From assembly GCF_027270735.1 (NCBI RefSeq), contig NZ_JAPWIJ010000009.1:1-64000 (forward strand): a stretch of DNA of 64,000 nt. Direction: 5' to 3'. The translations under genes and the position numbers were made by a program. Positions 61,422 through 64,000 of this stretch are shown here, piece by piece (the stretch's first letter is position 1; every line of letters starts with the position of its first letter). Under the pieces are notes generated by a model that did not search any database, was not told the origin of the DNA, and saw only the letters and a list, made by a program, of their open reading frames with translations. This DNA comes from Rhodococcus ruber. Its GTDB lineage: Bacteria; Actinomycetota; Actinomycetes; Mycobacteriales; Mycobacteriaceae.

Positions 61422-62105
61422 ATGTCCGACTTACTGATTGCTGCAGCTGCCGAGACCGAGCAACTCGACGGGCTTGCCGGGTGGGCGGTCGGCATCATGG
61501 ATGTGCTCAACGGCCCCGGTGCCGCCGTCGTCGTCGGTGCCGACAATCTGTTTCCGCCGATCCCGAGCGAACTCGTTCTGCCCCTTGCCGGGTTCTCGGC
61601 CAGTCAGGGAGTGTTCTCCTTCGCTGCCGCGCTCTTCTGGACCACACTCGGCTCGGTCCTGGGCGCGGTCATCGTCTACGCGGTCGGAGCGCTCATCGGA
61701 CGCGAGCGCACGCGGGCACTGGTGGCGAGAATCCCTCTGATCAAAGCCACTGACTTCGACCGCTCGGAGGCGTGGTTCGCCAAGCACGGCTCGAAGGCGG
61801 TGTTGCTGGGCCGGATGGTCCCGCTGTTTCGCAGCTTCATCTCCCTGCCCGCCGGAATCGAGCGGATGGGAATGACGAAGTTCCTGGTACTCACCACGAT
61901 CGGAAGTCTGATCTGGAACACCATCTTCGTCACCGCGGGATATCAACTCGGCGAGAACTGGCACCTGGTCGACGCGTATGCCGAAATCCTGCAGAAGATC
62001 GTGATCGTCTCGGTCGCAATCACTTTCGTTGTGTTCGTAGCGATGCGGCTGCGGTCTCGCCGCCAGGCCGGTCGAACCGATCACACCGGACACCGAGCGC
62101 GATGA
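61422..62105 (+). CDS. DedA-family membrane protein
   Basis: A 227-aa DedA/SNARE-associated family membrane protein. After a polar N-terminus, 'NLFPPIPSELVLPLAGF' near residue 45 holds the E-x-x-x-P membrane-half-helix motif, 'GSVLGAVIVYAVGALIGR' and the conserved 'R(F/M)-x-P-x-x-R' motif is here 'GRMVPLFRSF' near 137. Four to five membrane segments are predicted. DedA proteins help lipid-carrier (undecaprenyl phosphate) or lipid flipping and envelope homeostasis. An AGGGG lies before the ATG. It overlaps by four bases an upstream start option of the ABC ATPase gene. Confidence 0.88.
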   Translation: MSDLLIAAAAETEQLDGLAGWAVGIMDVLNGPGAAVVVGADNLFPPIPSELVLPLAGFSASQGVFSFAAALFWTTLGSVLGAVIVYAVGALIGRERTRALVARIPLIKATDFDRSEAWFAKHGSKAVLLGRMVPLFRSFISLPAGIERMGMTKFLVLTTIGSLIWNTIFVTAGYQLGENWHLVDAYAEILQKIVIVSVAITFVVFVAMRLRSRRQAGRTDHTGHRAR

Positions 62106-62119
62106 CGAGGGGGCCAAAG

Positions 62120-62902
62120 ATGAACCAAGCGAATTTCGATCAGACCACCAGTGAGCAGGCCGCAGTCCGCGTGCGTGCCGCGCGTCGCCGATACGACCTG
62201 GGCGACGAGACCGTCAACGCCCTGAACGATCTCAGCGTGGATTTTCATCGCAAAACTTTCACTGCGGTGATGGGCCCATCGGGATCGGGCAAATCGACTC
62301 TGTTGCAGTGCGCTGCGGGGCTCGACAGATTGGACGGCGGGGAGACCTTCATAGGCGACGTGGAGGTGGGATCCCTCAGCGAGCAGGCACGGACCCTCCT
62401 GCGCCGATCCAAGGTAGGTTTCGTCTTTCAGTCCTACAACCTCATCGATTCGCTGACAGCGATCCAGAATCTCGAGCTGCCTCTGCGGCTTGCCGGCCGC
62501 AAGCCTGAGCGTTCCAGAATCACCGCAGGACTGACGAGGGTCGGTCTGGGGGATCGGATGCATCATCGGCCGTCTCAGCTATCCGGCGGCCAGCAGCAAC
62601 GGGTGGCCGTCGCTTGAGCCCTGGTGTCCGAGCCTGAAGTGGTATTCGCGGACGAGCCCACGGGCGCATTGGACTCTGCCGGCTCGCGGTCAGTCCTGGA
62701 GCTACTGCGAAGCGTCGTCGATCACGAGGGCCAGACCGTGGTGATGGTGACCCACGATCCGACCGCGGCTTCGTTCGCCGATCGAGTGCTGTTTCTCCGT
62801 GACGGGAAAGTGGTCGACGATCTACAGCACCGCCGGGGCCTGCCGGGCGACAACCGGACCGCCGCCCAGATCGCAGCTCGGATGGCCGAGGTCAGAGCAT
62901 GA
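62120..62902 (+). pseudogene. MacB-type ABC transporter ATPase interrupted by an in-frame TGA
   Basis: The frame from ATG 62120 (GAGGGGG ribosome site; ATG 62102 is an alternative) encodes a MacB/LolD-type ABC ATPase of 259 residues with one internal stop, TGA 62615-62617, at codon 166. Walker A (52-60, 'GPSGSGKST'), Q104 and the signature 'LSGGQ' (154-158) come before it; Walker B 'VVFADEPTGALD' and the H-loop 'MVTHD' come after it, in register. The stop replaces the residue after 'RVAVA', which is almost always Arg in this family. The upstream product alone lacks the ATP-hydrolysing half, so transport would fail unless the stop is bypassed. Confidence 0.86.
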
Positions 62903-64000
62903 TCACCTGGGCATTGGCGTCGTTCCGACGCCGGATCACGGCCGCACTGGGGGTACTGCTGGCGGTGTTCGTCGGCGTTCTGATCACCACTGCCACAGCA
63001 CAAGTCATGGGTTCCGCGCGGCCGCAGCCACCCGAGCGGCTACAAGGGGCGTCGTTGGTGGTTGCCGGCGAGCGAGCTACGAACGTGCTGGGACAGGCGG
63101 GTGACCGCAGCGCGTGGGGCGGAGACCGGCTCGCCCAGCTGACGCAGCAGATCCGCTCGATCCCGGGCATCACCGATGTTGTGGCGGACCGCAGCTTCCT
63201 TGCGCAGATCGTCACCCCGTCCGGAGCGCTGCCGAGTGCTGATCCCCAGGTCGCCGGGCATGGGTGGTCGAGCACGTCGCTGGCTCCCTACCGACTGACT
63301 TCCGGCGAGCAACCGCAGCAGGCGTCGGAGATCGCGCTCGGGCCCGAGTTCGGTGCCTCGGTTGGCGAACGGGTCACTCTTCGGACCGCACAGGGCGACA
63401 TCGAGGTGACAGTCGCCGGTACCACTGACGGTCCTGGCGTCTACTTCGACGACGCCACCGCCGCGCAGGTGGCCCCCGCCGCCAGCCTCCTCGGTATCGA
63501 GGTCGCCGATCAGTCGGCAGAAGCCTCGGTGCAGGCGGTCGCGGCGCAGCTCGGTGGTGAGGTGGTGACCGATCGCAGTGCCCTGCAGGATGACTCGATC
63601 GCGAAAGGCCGCTACCTGAGCAGTCAGTTCCTGACGGCGCTGGCGCTGGCGTCGTTGGTTGTGAGTCTCTTCGTCGTTGCGGTCACCTCGAAGTTCGCGG
63701 TCGACGAGCGCACCCAGGAATTCGGTCTCCTTCGCGCAACCGGAGCGTTGCCGAAGCAGTTGCGCCGCGTGGTGCTGCTGGAAGCCGCGCTGCTGGGAAC
63801 GGTGGGATCGGTCGCGGGAGCTGCGGCCGGGGTGCTGGCGACGGTGCCGTTGGCCGCCATGTTGCGATCGTGGGGGATTTTGCCGGCCGAGCTCAGCGTG
63901 ACGGTCGACGTGCCCACGGTCTTGGCAACGACCCTGGGCGGTATCGCGATCGCCGTGATCGGGGCCGCCATCTCGGCGGTGAGCGCTTCGCGGGTGAGCC
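62899..64000 (+). CDS. ABC transporter permease, FtsX/MacB family (partial)
   Basis: An open frame from ATG 62899, overlapping the ATPase stop (ATGA), to the window end (367 codons and counting, no stop). N-terminal transmembrane helix at about 12-32 ('LGVLLAVFVGVLITTATAQ'), a large extracellular MacB-like domain (35-235) and an FtsX domain beginning near residue 243 ('ALALASLVVSLFVVAVTSKFAV'), followed by 'ERTQEFGLLRATGALPKQLRR'. In intact systems this permease works with the adjacent ATPase to move peptides, antibiotics or lipoproteins or to perform mechanotransmission. Three more helices are expected beyond the window. Confidence 0.87.
   Translation, partial: MITWALASFRRRITAALGVLLAVFVGVLITTATAQVMGSARPQPPERLQGASLVVAGERATNVLGQAGDRSAWGGDRLAQLTQQIRSIPGITDVVADRSFLAQIVTPSGALPSADPQVAGHGWSSTSLAPYRLTSGEQPQQASEIALGPEFGASVGERVTLRTAQGDIEVTVAGTTDGPGVYFDDATAAQVAPAASLLGIEVADQSAEASVQAVAAQLGGEVVTDRSALQDDSIAKGRYLSSQFLTALALASLVVSLFVVAVTSKFAVDERTQEFGLLRATGALPKQLRRVVLLEAALLGTVGSVAGAAAGVLATVPLAAMLRSWGILPAELSVTVDVPTVLATTLGGIAIAVIGAAISAVSASRVS

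Noticed and set aside
61395..61423. TTGACA with TGCAAT at 17 bases as a promoter for the DedA gene
   Set aside because: The -10 candidate overlaps the start codon, so the transcript would begin inside the gene.

Overview
The window reads as chromosomal DNA of a high-GC actinobacterium of the mycolic-acid group (Mycobacteriales), most likely Rhodococcus or a close relative. The signs are the GC-rich third codon positions, the many 4-base ATGA/GTGA start-stop overlaps, an EspC/WXG-type type VII secretion pair, a DUF222/HNH protein, a monomeric isocitrate dehydrogenase, and mycobacterial-type DinB2 and LpqN-like proteins. The genus is an inference from gene content.

Layout. 1-98: 3' end of a 5S rRNA and its terminator, so an rRNA operon lies to the left. 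0.2-8.9 kb: mostly housekeeping and stress genes (DUF2071, SIMPL, 2OG-Fe(II) oxygenase, DoxX, DinB2-type polymerase, TerD, pyruvate:quinone oxidoreductase PoxB, an MFS transporter). 9.0-11.8 kb: a tightly coupled four-gene cassette with an EspC-like protein, a WXG-motif protein with a glycine-rich hydrophobic tail, a membrane protein and a leaderless LpqN-like protein. 11.8-26.8 kb: a large catabolic locus with two MmgE/PrpD proteins, a metal-dependent cyclase/amidase, an HpcH/CitE lyase, an IclR regulator, a complete Liv-type ABC importer, a hydantoin-racemase-like protein, an FAD dehydrogenase, a dihydropyrimidinase-like amidohydrolase and a class III CoA-transferase. One 17-bp motif occurs four times, only in its two divergent promoter regions, and probably marks the IclR operators.

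27-39.8 kb: an orphan iron/cobalamin-type binding lipoprotein, a UvrA-like (DrrC-type) ATPase with a palindromic operator upstream, a PASTA lipoprotein, an acyl-CoA synthetase, a DUF222/HNH protein, a peptide deformylase gene broken by one in-frame TGA, and small membrane or secreted proteins. 39.7-43 kb: a lower-GC gap, a seven-repeat RCC1 propeller with a methyltransferase, and a Tat-exported formamidase-family lipoprotein. 43-50 kb: TetR/P450 divergent pair, monoacylglycerol-lipase-like hydrolase, succinate-semialdehyde dehydrogenase and isocitrate dehydrogenase, then two large hairpins. 50.4-54.5 kb: LysR-controlled citrate-type transporter with a two-part AtuA system. 54.5-59.4 kb: class III cyclase, GlxA regulator, isochorismatase-like hydrolase, EVE protein, nitroreductase, PhzF. 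59.4-64 kb: a NarL-type two-component system, a DedA protein, and a MacB/FtsX-type ABC transporter whose ATPase gene carries an in-frame TGA just after the signature motif; its permease runs off the window.

The most interesting candidates are the type VII-like cassette (possible membrane-active effector with immunity and chaperone partners), the IclR-controlled locus (a predicted, undefined pathway for a cyclic amide/imide-type compound), and the two single-codon nonsense breaks. No tRNA, CRISPR array, insertion sequence or prophage was recognised.
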